DNA from: Clostridiales bacterium
GTDB taxonomy: Bacteria > Bacillota > Clostridia > Saccharofermentanales > Saccharofermentanaceae
Direction of reading: 5' to 3'
NCBI GenBank assembly: GCA_017428545.1
Contig: JAFRQR010000014.1
Location: 1-64,000, forward strand
Length of the DNA: 64,000 bases
A program made the translations under genes and the position numbers. Positions 16,343 to 26,500 of the stretch are shown in pieces. The notes under the pieces were generated by a model. The model worked only from the letters and a program-made list of their open reading frames with translations, had not been told where the DNA came from and ran no database searches. The first letter of the stretch is position 1, and each line of letters opens with the position of its first letter.

Positions 16343-17630
16343 AGAAATCTTTGTCCCTTCTCTTGATCTCTTCAAGTACGATCTCGCGGTATTCCTTCGC
16401 GAAATCTCTGTTCTCATACTGGCTGAAATCTACTTCTTCGGTCTCTGTCGGCTCGTACGGGATCGTCTCTTCAATGTTCTGTGCGGAACGCTTCGCAAAA
16501 ACGAGGCTTTCGAGCAGAGAGTTACTGCCGAGACGGTTCTTGCCGTGCACGCCTGTGCAGGAAGTCTCGCCGATCGCGTAGAGGTTATCCATCGACGTTC
16601 TGCCCTTGAGGTCGACCTCGATACCGCCCATGAAGTAGTGCTGCGCCGGAGTTACCGGGAAAGGCTCCTTCAGGATATCGTAGCCTTCCTCTTTGCAGTG
16701 CTCGAGGATGTTCGGGAAATGGCTCTTGATGAGCTCCGGATCGAGGTGGGTGACATCGAGCCATACGAAGCCTCTGCCGTCGATCTCCATCTGCTTTTTG
16801 ATCGCAGCGGAAACGACGTCACGCGGCTGAAGTTCGTCAGTGAAACGCTCCATGTTCTTGTTTCTGAGCACGCCGCCCTCGCCGCGTACCGCCTCGGAGA
16901 TGAGGAAGGATCTGCCCGGCTTTTCAGAATAGAGGGATGTCGGGTGGATCTGGATATAGTTGATGTCCTTAAGAAGGATGTTATGCTTCAGCGCGATCGC
17001 GAGCGAGTCGCCCGTGATGTGGCGGAAAGCGGTGCTGTGCTTAAAGAGTCCTCCGATACCGCCGGTTGCGAGTACTACGGCTTTGCCGAATACCGCGTGA
17101 AAAGCACCGTCCGCATCTTGTGTGATGATGCCTTTGCAGACATTCTTCTCGCAGATCAGGTCGACCATGGTCGTGTGCTCGTGAAGATCGATGTTCTTCT
17201 TTTCACGGACATTCTGCAGAAGCTTAGATGTGATCTCCTGTCCGGTGATGTCCTCGTGGTGGAGGATACGGGAAGCGGAGTGGCCGCCTTCTTTCGTCAG
17301 GTCGAGGTCGTCGCCCTTCTTATCGAAGTTGACGTGATAGTCGAGAAGCTCACGGATGATGACCGGAGACTGGCGGATCATGGTATCGACGGCCTTTCTC
17401 GAGTTCTCATAGTGGCCGGCACGAAGCGTGTCCTCGAAGTAGTCTTCGTAATCCTCGGAGTCCTTAAGCGCCGCGATACCGCCCTGGGCGAGATAGGAAG
17501 CGCTGTTCTCGAGAGTATCCTTGGTGATCATGTAAATGGAAAGATTTTCCGGAAGATGAAGTGCGCAGAAAAGACCTGCGGCGCCGGTGCCGACGATAAC
17601 GACATCAGCAGAAGTAGTGGAATAGGACAT
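16323..17630 (-). CDS. nadB: L-aspartate oxidase
   Basis: A 435-residue FAD flavoprotein that oxidises aspartate to iminoaspartate for quinolinate synthesis. The FAD dinucleotide motif is VGTGAAGLFCAL at residues 12-23; ASYLAQGGIAA, the substrate/FAD motif GEGGVLRN and QHYFMGGIEVD, and the C-terminal GRTSMDNLYAIGETSCTGVH follow the L-aspartate oxidase order. It is shorter than E. coli NadB (540) because the C-terminal helical domain is reduced, as in other Clostridia. AGGGGG precedes the ATG. First gene of nadB-nadC-maf. Confidence 0.92.
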   Translation of the reverse strand: MSYSTTSADVVIVGTGAAGLFCALHLPENLSIYMITKDTLENSASYLAQGGIAALKDSEDYEDYFEDTLRAGHYENSRKAVDTMIRQSPVIIRELLDYHVNFDKKGDDLDLTKEGGHSASRILHHEDITGQEITSKLLQNVREKKNIDLHEHTTMVDLICEKNVCKGIITQDADGAFHAVFGKAVVLATGGIGGLFKHSTAFRHITGDSLAIALKHNILLKDINYIQIHPTSLYSEKPGRSFLISEAVRGEGGVLRNKNMERFTDELQPRDVVSAAIKKQMEIDGRGFVWLDVTHLDPELIKSHFPNILEHCKEEGYDILKEPFPVTPAQHYFMGGIEVDLKGRTSMDNLYAIGETSCTGVHGKNRLGSNSLLESLVFAKRSAQNIEETIPYEPTETEEVDFSQYENRDFAKEYREIVLEEIKRRDKDFYEQWCT

Positions 17631-17747
17631 ATTACGATCCCCCTAACAAAATAGCCTTTTTAAGAAAGTGTTTTTCCCGCTGTCAAAATATTATTAGTTT
17701 ACCAGTAAGAAAAAGGCTTTTTTCGATTTTATCACGCGCGTCGGCAA

Positions 17748-17776
17748 GTGACAAGGGAAAGGGGAAGGGGTATAAT
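17748..17776 (+). promoter_or_regulatory. Probable sigma-A promoter of the repeat-containing membrane protein
   Basis: GTGACA (17748-17753), 17 bases, perfect TATAAT (17771-17776). Confidence 0.6.
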
Positions 17777-17849
17777 ACATTACTGTGTGAAACTGGGCTT
17801 TTATGTCCGAAGGAAACACGAAAGATCTTTACGGAAAGGAGAAACGGAG

Positions 17850-18896
17850 ATGAAACGCGACATCATCGGGGACATTTTTCTCGGCGGGGTTCTGCTTTCT
17901 TTGCTCTTCCTGTTCTCTTTTCCCGCATATTTCTGCTACAGTCAGAATGTGCCGCGCGACATTTCCCTCATGGAGAGGATGATGAGCGTTTGTTTCCTTC
18001 TCGCCATGATATTGACCATCATCTGGGCATGCTGGAAGAAAAAGGTCTGGGTCATGCTCGGCATCTGCGCATTCGGGATCCTGGCATATCTGCCGAAGTG
18101 GTTCCTTCCGGGGATCGACGCGCGTATCGCTAAAAACGGGAAGAATCTTCTCGATTCGTTTTTCTCGATGAGCCTTAGCCGGATCCATGAACTGACGCAC
18201 GCCCCGTTTACCGGCCTTATCGGGATGGTATCCGAAAAAACGGCCGAAAAACTGCCGTACCTGATCCTTCCGGTCGCGGCGATCGGATATGTATGTTCCC
18301 AGATCGTCGTTTTCTACCGCGACGCTTATGTGAAGGAAAAGAAGCAGATCCACGATTTCAACCATTTCAGGAAGACCAGCGAGATCAGAACTCCGGTCAT
18401 GGCCTTCGATATGCCGGAAGAAGCTCCGTCGCCGCTGGGCACGATCGTTCTCAACGAAAAGGCCGAGATCGAAAAGGAGACTTTCCCGGTCAAGCCGCAG
18501 GACAATGCGCAGACCGTGACCAATGTCCTGTCGTCGGATGATCCGGCGAAACTTCCGGAGGGGGATGCAACTGCGGTGATCCCGCTTGCGGCCCACGCTC
18601 CTTCGTCAAAAGCAACTGACGATACACAGGTGATCGCTCTTGCTGCGCACGCACCGTCATCTAAGGATGACACGCAGGTGATCGCACTTTCGGCCCACGC
18701 CCCGACATCGGCGCCGGATATCACGAAAGAGGACGAGGTCCCCGCTTCCGCAAATTCCGTTACCGCGGAAAAAGCACCTGCCGGGGAAGCAAAGAGCGCA
18801 GAAAAAACACCGGAAGATGACGGGAATCTCGATTTCCCGGATGTGCACGGTGAAGCAGAGAAGATAGACGTTTTCGGCGACAGCGATCTGGACTGA
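17850..18896 (+). CDS. Membrane protein with a cytoplasmic tandem-repeat tail, unknown function
   Basis: A 348-residue protein with four membrane helices in the first 165 residues, then a long hydrophilic tail. In the tail a unit of about 16 residues with the core DTQVIALAAHAPSS occurs three times (roughly residues 236-290), followed by an Ala/Glu/Lys-rich acidic end (FPDVHGEAEKIDVFGDSDLD). ATG 17850 has AAGGAG 8 bases upstream and follows a promoter at 17748. No family recognised. The next gene, a hemolysin III protein, is 67 bases downstream in the same direction. Confidence 0.6.
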   Translation: MKRDIIGDIFLGGVLLSLLFLFSFPAYFCYSQNVPRDISLMERMMSVCFLLAMILTIIWACWKKKVWVMLGICAFGILAYLPKWFLPGIDARIAKNGKNLLDSFFSMSLSRIHELTHAPFTGLIGMVSEKTAEKLPYLILPVAAIGYVCSQIVVFYRDAYVKEKKQIHDFNHFRKTSEIRTPVMAFDMPEEAPSPLGTIVLNEKAEIEKETFPVKPQDNAQTVTNVLSSDDPAKLPEGDATAVIPLAAHAPSSKATDDTQVIALAAHAPSSKDDTQVIALSAHAPTSAPDITKEDEVPASANSVTAEKAPAGEAKSAEKTPEDDGNLDFPDVHGEAEKIDVFGDSDLD

Positions 18897-18963
18897 CCGC
18901 AAGCCGCGATAAATAGAAGAAACAGGTCTTTGAAAAAGATCTGAAAAACAGGAGGAAGAAAAC

Positions 18964-19758
18964 ATGTCAACGAACAAAGCATTCTGGCGGGTATGGCTGG
19001 AAGGTTCGAGATCACATAAGGAGGCAAAAGGCGCCGAAGCTGCCCCGGATCCGCTCGAGGAAGGTCTTGCCGACCTGACCTGGTCGGATGAGGAATCCGC
19101 GAAGAAAGTAAAGACTGAAGAGACTTTCGGCGAAGAGATCGGAAACGCGACGACACATGGTGTCATGGCGCTCTTTATGCTTTTCATCCTGCCTTATGCA
19201 GCTGTCCATGCCTATCTTTCCGCAAGAAGCGGAAATGCCGTTCTGGATACCGTCGCGGTCTCGATCTTCTGCATCGGCACATTCCTTATGTTCCTGATGT
19301 CGACGATCGACCACACCATGATGCACGGCACCAAGCAGAAAGAGGTCTTTAACCGCCTCGACCACATCATGATCTTCTATGCCATCGCCGGCGCCTATAC
19401 GCCGATCTGCCTGACGATCATCGGCGGCAAATGGGGCATCGGCCTTTGCGTGGCCCAGTGGATCGTCGTTATCGCGGGAACGCTCATGAAGGCGATCGCT
19501 TTTTCCAAGACACTGATCTCCTACATTTTCTCCGCTCTTCTTTATCTTCTGATGGGCTGGATGATCGTTCTGTGCTTCCCGATCCTGTACGAACAGGCAA
19601 ACCCGGTAACGTTCTGGCTGATCCTCGCCGGCGGTATCTGCTACACGACAAGCGTCATCCTTTTCTTCATGCGCTTTAAGTTCGCGCACATGATCTTCCA
19701 CCTGCTGGTCGATTTCGGCGCGATCTGCCACGTCATCGCACTTTGCTTCTTTGCATAA
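18964..19758 (+). CDS. Hemolysin III (PAQR) family membrane protein
   Basis: A 264-residue member of the hemolysin III/adiponectin-receptor family: GEEIGNATTHGVMALF opens the conserved core, and the metal-type histidines sit in STIDHTMMHGTKQK, FNRLDHIMIFYAIAGAYTP and HMIFHLLVDFGAICHVIAL. Seven membrane helices are predicted. The first 55 residues are an extra hydrophilic, charged N-terminal extension not usual for the family. AGGAGGAAG precedes the ATG. The biochemical role in bacteria is uncertain (hydrolase of ceramide-like lipids in eukaryotic relatives). Confidence 0.85.
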   Translation: MSTNKAFWRVWLEGSRSHKEAKGAEAAPDPLEEGLADLTWSDEESAKKVKTEETFGEEIGNATTHGVMALFMLFILPYAAVHAYLSARSGNAVLDTVAVSIFCIGTFLMFLMSTIDHTMMHGTKQKEVFNRLDHIMIFYAIAGAYTPICLTIIGGKWGIGLCVAQWIVVIAGTLMKAIAFSKTLISYIFSALLYLLMGWMIVLCFPILYEQANPVTFWLILAGGICYTTSVILFFMRFKFAHMIFHLLVDFGAICHVIALCFFA

Positions 19759-19792
19759 TCGAAGCGGAGAAACCGGATAAACGAAAAGTGAC

Positions 19793-19823
19793 AAATCCCT
19801 TATCCCCGATAAGGGATTTTTTA
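19793..19823 (+). terminator. Terminator after the hemolysin III gene
   Basis: AAATCCCTTAT (19793-19803), loop CCCCG, ATAAGGGATTT (19809-19819), T run. Confidence 0.9.
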
Positions 19824-19834
19824 TTTATAATTTA

Positions 19835-19893
19835 AGTTGGTTAGTTACGAACTTTCATTGGAAATTAGTTGGTTAGTTTCGGACCTTAATTGG
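19835..19893. repeat. Two direct repeats upstream of the M1 peptidase gene
   Basis: Two 27-base copies beginning AGTTGGTTAGTT, at 19835-19861 and 19867-19893, match at 23 of 27 positions with a 32-base period (three helical turns). They sit between the terminator and the ribosome site. They could be a tandem operator or a simple local duplication. Confidence 0.6.
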
Positions 19894-19910
19894 GAAAAAG
19901 GAGTTTTCGT

Positions 19911-21617
19911 ATGAAAAAGAATGTGAAGATCATGGCACTGGTGCTTACGGCTTCGCTGATCGTGCCGCTTGCCGCCTGCTCGAAAAAGACAAAGGAAACC
20001 AGAAAAAAGAGAAAGACGAAGAAGACCACTTCCGTCGAAGAAACGGAAAAGACGAAAAAGACCACGCAGACAGAGATAGAAGAGCCTTTCGATGACTCCG
20101 ATCCCACCGATACAAAAGCACCGTCCGTACCTACGGACAGCGTCCCGGATATGCTGATCACGCTCCCGGAGGAAAACTGCGCGATCGAATTTCCGACATC
20201 GGAGACCTTCCGGTACACCATGGATCTGACACTGGATACTGAAAAGAACCAGGTCGGCGGACATGTGGATATCGAGTTTTTCAACTACTCGGAAGACACA
20301 TGGGACGAACTGTGTTTCCGTGACTATTCCAGCCTTTTTGAGGAAGGAAGCGGAGCCGCATATCCGGCGGCCACAAAGACCAACGGGGCGCTTACCGAGA
20401 TCAATAACATCACGGACGGCCGTTCCGGAGAAAAGATCGATTACAGACGCGATGCCGATGTATCTGTCGTATGGGTCAAGCTTTCTTCGCCTCTTGCTCC
20501 GAATGAAAAGATGACACTGTCTTATGATTTTACGGCCCAGATCCCGACGATCGCCGACCGCTATGGCGTTAAGGACGATGTATTTAATGTCACGAATTTC
20601 TATCCGATCCTTGCCGAATATACGGAGACAGGATGGTCACATGAGGCGTTCTATAACATGGGCGAATGCTTCTTCTCGGAGATTTCCCAATACGATGTCA
20701 CGCTCACGGTCCCGGAAAATTACATGGTGCTTTCTACAGGAACGGAAGCTTCTTCGAAGACGGACGGCGGAAAGACCACATATAAGTTCGACGCACCGAA
20801 TGTCCGCGATTTCGTATTCTGTGCATGTGCTTCTTTCGAGAAGATAGAAGGCGACTATGACGGCACGCATATCAATGTCGTTTATGACAAGGCGCATCCG
20901 GCATCCAATCAGATGGATGAGTGCCTTAAAGCCTGTCTAAAGGCTTCGCAGGATTCGCTTGCTGCCTTTAACGAAGCATTCGGCAAATATCCGTATCCGG
21001 AACTGGACGTGATCCTTGCGCCGATCGATGCCGGAGGCATGGAGTATCCGAATCTGGTCATCATCACCGTAGATTCTTTTTACTGCTCTTCAAATTCTTA
21101 TGAAGATATCCCGTTCCAGACCATTTCCGTGGTCGTGGCCCATGAGATCGGACATCAGTGGTTCATGGGCATCGTCGGAAGTAATTCCGGTATGGAGCCG
21201 TGGCTGGATGAGTCTTTTGCCTCCTACACGGAAATCGTCTATGGCGAGTACATGGATGTGGATTCGCTGTATTTTTACTACTCGGAAAGTTTTGATGATC
21301 TGAAAGATCCGGCTACACAGAGTTCTCTGAAGGCGTCGGACATCATTCCGATCAACAGATCCTACTACTCGTTCAGAGACACCGGTTCATATGTCATGTC
21401 CGCATATGAGTACGGAAAGATGGCGCTTTATCAGATGGAAGAGATCCTCGGAAGAGAAAATTTCCACGGCATCATCCGTGAGTATGTCCGGAGGAACGCT
21501 TTTACCAATTCGACTGCAGAGCGCTTCTTTGAGGTGCTTTTCGAGGCGGCGGGACCGAATAACGAAAATCTGAATAAGCTCGTCGAAGGATGCTTCGAGG
21601 GCGTCGGACCAAGCTGA
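19911..21617 (+). CDS. M1 family metallopeptidase lipoprotein
   Basis: A 568-residue exported aminopeptidase-like protein: signal and lipobox PLAAC, a Lys/Thr-rich linker, then an M1 domain. The zinc site is HEIGH (411-415) with the third ligand E434 in WLDESFASYTE, correctly 18 residues later. The exopeptidase motif is GGMEYP, a variant of the usual GAMEN, so N-terminal amine recognition may be altered. A Tyr in the C-terminal SAYEYGKM region could be the catalytic tyrosine. The C-terminal helical domain is short. ATG 19911 follows AAAGGAG; an earlier in-frame start would break the signal sequence. Confidence 0.88.
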   Translation: MKKNVKIMALVLTASLIVPLAACSKKTKETRKKRKTKKTTSVEETEKTKKTTQTEIEEPFDDSDPTDTKAPSVPTDSVPDMLITLPEENCAIEFPTSETFRYTMDLTLDTEKNQVGGHVDIEFFNYSEDTWDELCFRDYSSLFEEGSGAAYPAATKTNGALTEINNITDGRSGEKIDYRRDADVSVVWVKLSSPLAPNEKMTLSYDFTAQIPTIADRYGVKDDVFNVTNFYPILAEYTETGWSHEAFYNMGECFFSEISQYDVTLTVPENYMVLSTGTEASSKTDGGKTTYKFDAPNVRDFVFCACASFEKIEGDYDGTHINVVYDKAHPASNQMDECLKACLKASQDSLAAFNEAFGKYPYPELDVILAPIDAGGMEYPNLVIITVDSFYCSSNSYEDIPFQTISVVVAHEIGHQWFMGIVGSNSGMEPWLDESFASYTEIVYGEYMDVDSLYFYYSESFDDLKDPATQSSLKASDIIPINRSYYSFRDTGSYVMSAYEYGKMALYQMEEILGRENFHGIIREYVRRNAFTNSTAERFFEVLFEAAGPNNENLNKLVEGCFEGVGPS

Positions 21618-21648
21618 GTTATAAGTGCTTTTGGAAAAGTGAAAAAAG

Positions 21649-21680
21649 GCGCCCCGAGGGAAAAAACGGGGCGCTTTTAA
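21649..21680 (+). terminator. Terminator of the M1 peptidase gene
   Basis: GCGCCCCG (21649-21656) pairs with CGGGGCGC (21667-21674), flanked by A and T runs. The octamer GTGCTTTT at 21625-21632 lies just upstream. Confidence 0.9.
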
Positions 21681-21687
21681 TCTTTTC

Positions 21688-21716
21688 TTGCATTATCGGG
21701 ACTTGCGAATTATAAT
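21688..21716 (+). promoter_or_regulatory. Possible promoter of the foldase-like gene
   Basis: TTGCAT (21688-21693), 17 bases, perfect TATAAT (21711-21716). Confidence 0.45.
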
Positions 21717-21764
21717 GTTCCGTGCTGATATTTTATAAGAATAGAAAAAAGGAAGGGCATAATT

Positions 21765-23348
21765 ATGTCTAAGCAGGATGGGTCAGGGAAAGCAAAGACC
21801 AAGAAACATATGAAAACTTCCAAGAAGAATAAGATCATCGTGATCCTTGTCGTGGTCGCGCTGGTGCTTACTTGCTTCTTGTATTTTGCCCATATCACCG
21901 GTTTCTGGGCGAAGGTAATTCCGGGTGCTTCGATCAAGCATACGGTCGACGGCAAAGAGAAGACGGTCAAGAACGTCCCGATCGTGGAGATGAACTATTA
22001 CTACTCCATGGCATATAGCGAGATGATCAACAGCGGTATCATCACTTATGAATCCGATCTTGATCTGGTCATCGATGAGACATCCGGCCAGACATACCGT
22101 CAGAGAATCTGGGAAACAGCGGCAAACAATGTCCAGCAGGAGTATATCCTTGCCAAAGCTGCTTCTGATGCAGGTTTCGATGACAGAGCTTCCGAAAGAT
22201 ACGCAGAAGTCCTGGTCGAGGACATGCGTTCCATGACGAACTACTACAATACCATCCGCGGCACGAACATGACGATGGACCAGTATCTGCAGAGCACATA
22301 CGGCCCGGGCATGACTGTCCAGACATATCGTAAGATCATGCAGAGAAAAGCACTGATCGACGAGTTTACCGCTTACTACAAGCTGGTTAAGTGCGCTCCG
22401 ACACAAGAAGAGATCATGGCTAAGTACAACGAGGATCCTTCTTCCTACGAGAGAGTCCAGATCCAGGCATACTTCATCAGTGCCAACCTTACAGCCGATA
22501 CAACGGGCGATGAAAAGACAAAGGCTCTCGAAGAAGCTTCCAAGAAAGCGCACGAGATCGCAGACGGCTGCATCAACGCAGTTGAGTTCCAGACCAGAGT
22601 CATGGGCGTCTGCACAGAAGAGTACAAGAACCGCATGATCAACGGCGAAGATCCGACGACGGTAAGCGATCTTACCAAGGAGCAGCTCAAGCAGTATAAC
22701 GAAGAGTTTGCGGATCTCTGCTTTGCGGAAGGCACAAAAGAAAATACGACTATGGTATTTGAAGACAGCGAGCAGCAGGGCGCATTCGCAGTGCTTTTCG
22801 AGAAGAAGTACATCGACGAAGAGCCGACGGCTCAGCTCCGTTTCCTGCAGCTGAACGACGATCTCATGCAGGATCTCTCGAAGACACCGGAAGAGAAGGC
22901 AGAGTCTTTCTCCAAGTATCACAAGCAGGCAGAAGAGATCATGGCCGGCATTACTTCCGAGGATGAGTTCATCGCAGCCGTAAAAGAGCACTCCACAGAC
23001 TCCGCTACATATGTTAACGGCGGTATGATGTACGGCATCAGACAGGACAACACCAACTACTTCAAGCCGACGATCCTCGAAGAAGGCGGAGAACCGGTAC
23101 TTCCGGAAGAGGACGCTAAGCTGATCGAGTGGCTCTACAGCGCAGACAGAAAGCGCGGCGACATGATCATCATCGATTGCGCCAGCTCTGTTAAGATCTT
23201 CTACTACATCGATGTCATCCCGGGTTACCAGAACGACATCCGCACGGATATGATCACAGAGAAGTACAACGATTGGTACAACGGACTGATCAACGATCCG
23301 TCCTATTCGACAGTAGTAAACAACGGTCTGATCGATTTCTTTACGTAA
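21765..23348 (+). CDS. Membrane-anchored SurA/PpiC-like foldase
   Basis: A 527-residue protein with a Lys-rich N-terminus, one membrane anchor (residues 21-45), and an extracytoplasmic part with a SurA_N-like helical region (WETAANNVQQEYILAKAASDAGF, AERYAEVLVEDM, YRKIMQRKALIDEF) and a parvulin-like segment (VQIQAYFISAN near 230 and QLRFLQLNDD to HSTDSATYVNGGMMYGI near 365-425). The parvulin core is degenerate, so isomerase activity is uncertain; chaperone function on exported proteins is more likely. AAGGAAGGG precedes the ATG. It directly precedes rpoB but does not share its promoter. Confidence 0.7.
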   Translation: MSKQDGSGKAKTKKHMKTSKKNKIIVILVVVALVLTCFLYFAHITGFWAKVIPGASIKHTVDGKEKTVKNVPIVEMNYYYSMAYSEMINSGIITYESDLDLVIDETSGQTYRQRIWETAANNVQQEYILAKAASDAGFDDRASERYAEVLVEDMRSMTNYYNTIRGTNMTMDQYLQSTYGPGMTVQTYRKIMQRKALIDEFTAYYKLVKCAPTQEEIMAKYNEDPSSYERVQIQAYFISANLTADTTGDEKTKALEEASKKAHEIADGCINAVEFQTRVMGVCTEEYKNRMINGEDPTTVSDLTKEQLKQYNEEFADLCFAEGTKENTTMVFEDSEQQGAFAVLFEKKYIDEEPTAQLRFLQLNDDLMQDLSKTPEEKAESFSKYHKQAEEIMAGITSEDEFIAAVKEHSTDSATYVNGGMMYGIRQDNTNYFKPTILEEGGEPVLPEEDAKLIEWLYSADRKRGDMIIIDCASSVKIFYYIDVIPGYQNDIRTDMITEKYNDWYNGLINDPSYSTVVNNGLIDFFT

Positions 23349-23380
23349 TATAATTTCTTTTACGATAAAGAAAATTTGCA

Positions 23381-23409
23381 TTGACACTAGAAAAAGATCG
23401 TGGTATCAT
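23381..23409 (+). promoter_or_regulatory. Sigma-A promoter of rpoBC
   Basis: TTGACA (23381-23386), 17 bases, TATCAT (23404-23409). It gives rpoB its own promoter and a leader of about 150 bases. Confidence 0.8.
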
Positions 23410-23415
23410 TCTATA

Positions 23416-23568
23416 CTGCGTTACAATGGGTAGGGGTACTTTACCCATTTTGACGTAAAAGCATGGCGGAGCTTGCAAAGCCTGCTTTTGGAGTGTATAG
23501 GAAGGTACGCGATCTTTTTTTGCGTACACGTAAACAGAGCTGTTTACGAAGTCGAGAGGTGATGTGTA
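23416..23568 (+). promoter_or_regulatory. Structured 5' leader of rpoB
   Basis: Three short stems can be drawn: AATGGGTA with TTTACCCATT (about 23427-23451), GGTACGCG with TGCGTAC around a T-rich loop (about 23503-23528), and GTAAACAG with CTGTTTAC (23530-23547). The second could act as an attenuating hairpin, but it lacks a T run on its 3' side. No known leader family was recognised. Confidence 0.45.
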
Positions 23569-26500
23569 ATGGTGCGTCCCATCAAGCAGGGAAGAGCAGA
23601 GAGAATGTCTTATTCTCATATCGACGAAGTCATCGAAGTCCCGGATCTTATTGAAGTACAGAAGAATTCCTATAAGTGGTTCCTCGATGAGGGCCTTATG
23701 GAAGTACTTGAAGAAGTATCTCCGATCAGAGACTTTTCGGGTGATATGGAATTATCCTTCGTTGGCAAGGAATTCGATATCGATAACCCGGCAAACACAA
23801 TTGAGCAGTGTAAAGAAAAGGACTGCAATTTCGCAGCTCCGCTCAAAGTAAAAGTTCGCCTTTTGAATAAACGTACCGGTAAGGTAGAAGACCAGGATGT
23901 CTTCATCGGTGATTTCCCGATCATGACCGAGCACGGTACATTTATCATCAACGGTGCTGAGCGTGTTATCATCAGCCAGCTTGTCCGTTCCCCGGGTGCG
24001 TATTTTGACGTCATCCACGATAAATCCGATGCTTATCTTTATACCTCTCAGGTCATCCCGAACCGTGGTGCCTGGCTGGAATATGAGACAGATGCCAACG
24101 GCGTTATCTACGTCCGTGTTGACCGTGCAAGAAAGTTCCCTCTGACCGTTTTCCTGCGTTCTCTGGGTATCGGCACAAACGAAGAACTCATCGACCTTTT
24201 CGGCGACGAGAAGTTCCTGACCGAGACGATCGGAAAGGATCCTTCGCACTCCCGTGAGGAAGGTCTTGCAGAGCTTTATCACAAGCTCCGTCCGGGTGAA
24301 CCGACATCTCTCGAAGGTGCGGAATCTCTCCTTAACGGCATGTTCTTCGATCCGAAGAGATATGATCTGGCACGTGTAGGTATTTATAAGTTAAATAAGA
24401 AGCTGTCCCTGGCTTCCCGAATCAAGGGCCATAAGTCAGTTTCCGATATTATTACCGACGACGGTGAAGTACTCCTTAAGGCCGGTGAGATCATCACCTC
24501 CGACAAGGCTTGGGAGATCCAGGATGCCGGTATTAATGAAGTATATGTATATCCGATCACTAAGATCGGTGATACGGACAAAATCTCCGATCAGCCGTTC
24601 AAGGTCATCGGTAATGCCCGTGTAGACGCTGACAAGTTCATCCGCAGCAGTTTCTCCGCAAAAGAACTCAAGGGCTTCGATATCAACGAGACCCCTGTCA
24701 ATGAAATGGTCCGCACCAAGATCCTGCGTGGCATCATCGCTGAGGTCCGTTCCACAGCGAAGAAGACCGAATATGCCGAAAAACTCATGGAAGCTCTCCG
24801 TGCCCAGGTCACAGAGCTTATGCCGAAGCACCTCGTATTCGAGGATATCGTTGCTTCCGTAAGTTACCTTCTCGGCCTGCAGTATGGTGTAGGTACCAGA
24901 GATAACATCGACCACTTAGGTAACCGTCGTATCCGTTCCGTAGGTGAACTCCTCCAGAACCAGATCCGTATCGGTTTCTCCCGTATGGAAAGAAATATCC
25001 GTGAGCGCATGAACGCTGCTTCCGACGAAGAGCCGACTCATCCGAACCAGCTCGTAAATACTCGTCCGGTAAGCGCAGCCGTTAAGGAGTTCTTCGGATC
25101 CTCCCAGCTGTCCCAGTTCATGGATCAGCCGAACCCGCTGGCAGAACTTACACATAAGCGTCGTCTGTCCGCTCTCGGCCCGGGCGGTCTTTCCCGTGAC
25201 CGTGCAAACTTCGAAGTCCGTGACGTTCACTCCTCTCACTACGGCCGTATGTGCCCGATCGAGACACCTGAAGGTCCGAACATCGGTCTTATCAACTCTC
25301 TGGCTACATATGCCAAGGTCAACCACTATGGTTTCGTTGAGACACCTTACCGTGTTTACGATAAGGAGAACGGCGTAGTTACTAACGAAGTTGTTTACAT
25401 GACAGCGGATAAGGAAGATAACTACAACATCGCACAGGCAAATGAGCCGATCGACGAGAACGGCCGTTTCATCAGCAAGAAGGTCGTCTGCCGTCACCTC
25501 GACCAGTTCATCGAGGTAGATCCGTCCGGTGTCGATTACATGGACGTATCTCCGAAGCAGCTCGTATCCGTTGCTACATCGCTTATCCCGTTCCTCGGAA
25601 ACGACGACGCGAACCGTGCTCTCATGGGTTCCAACATGCAGCGTCAGGCTGTACCGCTCATCAAGCCGGAAGCACCGATCATCGGTACCGGTATGGAGTA
25701 TCGTGCAGCGAAGGACTCCGGTGTATGTAAGGTAGCAAAAGAAGACGGTCAGGTAACATTCGTTTCCGCCGACAAGATCGTAGTTACATCCTCTGACGGT
25801 AAGGAACATGAATACAACCTTACCAAGTACCAGAGATCCAACCAGAGCACCTGCATCAACCAGCGCCCGATCGTAAGAATGGGTGAAGAGGTCAAGAAGG
25901 GCGACGTTATCGCGGATGGTCCTTCCACCGAGAACGGTGAGCTGGCTCTCGGTAAGAACGTTCTCATCGGATTTATGACCTGGGAAGGTTACAACTACGA
26001 GGATGCCGTTCTTATCAACGAGCGTATGGTACGTGATGATGTTTACACATCTATCCACATTGAAGAATATGAGTGTGAAGCCCGTGACACCAAGCTTGGT
26101 GCCGAGGAGATCACACGTGAGATCCCGAACGTTTCCGACGATGCGCTCAAAGAACTCGACGAGAACGGTGTTATCCGTATCGGTGCCGAGGTTCGTGCGG
26201 GCGACATCCTCGTTGGTAAGGTCACTCCGAAGGGTGAGACCGAACTGACTCCTGAAGAGCGCCTCTACCGTGCGATCTTCGGTGAGAAGATCCGTGAGGT
26301 CCGTGACACATCCGTACGTGTTCCGCACGGTGAGTCCGGTATCGTTGTTGACGTTAAGACCTTTACAAAGGAAGACGAGAATGTCCTTAAGGGCAGCGTC
26401 AATAAGCTGGTCCGTGTCTACATCGCCCAGAAGAGAAAGCTCTCCGTCGGTGACAAGATGGCCGGCCGTCACGGTAACAAGGGTGTTGTTTCCAGAATCC

